A stretch of DNA of 5,574 nucleotides from Magnetococcales bacterium (GTDB taxonomy: Bacteria; Pseudomonadota; Magnetococcia; Magnetococcales; JADFYX01), in NCBI GenBank assembly GCA_015232795.1, contig JADFYX010000172.1, forward strand, positions 1-5,574, read 5' to 3'. Of this stretch, positions 5,307 through 5,574 are shown piece after piece. Under the pieces are notes generated by a model that saw only the letters and a list, made by a program, of their open reading frames with translations, did not search any database and was not told the origin of the DNA. The translations under genes and the position numbers were made by a program. Position 1 is the stretch's first letter. The number at the start of each line of letters is the position of its first letter.

Positions 5307-5574
5307 ACTTTAAAAAGGGGAATGTTTTATAAAACTGAAACTGAAACTGTCTTTTTGCCCGTGCCTCTGCCCGCGGTCGATAAATGCTAAGACAAGGGAT
5401 GGTCGGGATGTGGGTTTTAAATAGTTTTTGAGCAACTGCATGAAGTTGTCGAATAAAATCCTGTTCAACCCTCTCTATCTGCTCTAAATCATTGGACACC
5501 TCAGCATCAAATCGCTGCCACAAACAAGAGAAAAAGAGCTCATCTGCTGCCCGGTCAAAGGCATTCCTAGCTTT
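5305..5574 (-). CDS. cas8e: Cas8e (Cse1/CasA), C-terminal end, cut by the window edge
   Basis: Only the last 89 codons are visible; the frame is open to base 5574, so the gene continues to the right. Cas8e proteins are about 500 residues, so roughly four fifths is missing. The visible part begins KARNAFDRAADELFFSCLW, a helix of the kind found in the C-terminal four-helix bundle of Cse1, continues with QRFDAEVSNDLEQIERVE and ends in a basic, Phe-rich tail. Cas8e is the large Cascade subunit that recognises the PAM and recruits Cas3; the PAM-reading loops lie outside this window. A TTG at 5521-5523 could be mistaken for a start, but the reading frame and helix run through it. The assignment rests on the C-terminal pattern and on its place just before cse2. 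Confidence 0.85.
   Translation of the reverse strand, partial: KARNAFDRAADELFFSCLWQRFDAEVSNDLEQIERVEQDFIRQLHAVAQKLFKTHIPTIPCLSIYRPRAEARAKRQFQFQFYKTFPFLK
5332..5349. repeat. Hexanucleotide tandem repeat in the cas8e tail
   Basis: AAACTG occurs three times in a row (5332-5337, 5338-5343, 5344-5349). On the minus strand it encodes alternating Gln and Phe near the C terminus of Cas8e. Gain or loss of a unit would keep the frame, so the length may vary between strains. Confidence 0.6.

Noticed and set aside
5521..5523. TTG as the start of a small 72-codon gene before cse2
   Set aside because: The same frame stays open to the window edge and the upstream codons (KARNAFDRAADELFF) continue a Cas8e helix, so this is the end of cas8e.
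1134..5574. A non-standard or fused cas gene
   Set aside because: Every frame corresponds to a single I-E subunit of plausible length in the usual order. No fusion, insertion element or extra gene lies between them.

Overview
The window holds the distal part of a class 1, type I-E CRISPR-Cas locus, read entirely on the minus strand. From right to left in transcription order it carries the 3' end of cas8e (cse1/casA), then cse2 (casB), cas7e (casC), cas5e (casD), cas6e (casE), cas1, cas2, a 59-bp AT-rich leader, and a CRISPR array that runs off the left edge. The gene order is the standard I-E order. cas3 is not in the window and would be expected beyond the right edge, upstream of cas8e.

Layout: 1-781 is the array, with 13 identical 29-bp repeats, 12 complete 32-bp spacers and 20 bp of a thirteenth, at an exact 61-bp period. 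782-840 is the leader with a candidate promoter. 841-5291 is six complete cas genes packed with 1-4 bp overlaps or a 9-bp gap. 5305-5574 is the C-terminal 89 codons of cas8e, open at the window edge. No stretch over 300 bp is unexplained, and no tRNA, rRNA, transposon or second gene system is visible.

How the parts work together (known for the family): Cas1 and Cas2e form the integrase that adds spacers at the leader end. Cas6e cuts the repeat hairpin in the array transcript. Cas8e, Cse2, Cas7e, Cas5e and Cas6e assemble on the 61-nt crRNA as Cascade, which finds targets for Cas3. The visible catalytic residues of Cas1, the crRNA hairpin, the 8-nt handle and the invariant repeats all argue for an intact system. 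Activity cannot be judged without cas3 and the rest of cas8e.

Organism: base composition is moderate, near 50% G+C in the genes. Repeat type, strong Shine-Dalgarno sites and protein resemblance to proteobacterial I-E sets suggest a Gram-negative bacterium, probably a member of the Pseudomonadota. I cannot name the genus.

This is a recognisable system rather than a new one. The points most worth checking are the strand-biased purine content of the spacers, the very short leader, and a Cas6e with a basic N-terminal insertion and an Arg where relatives carry a Tyr near the catalytic His.
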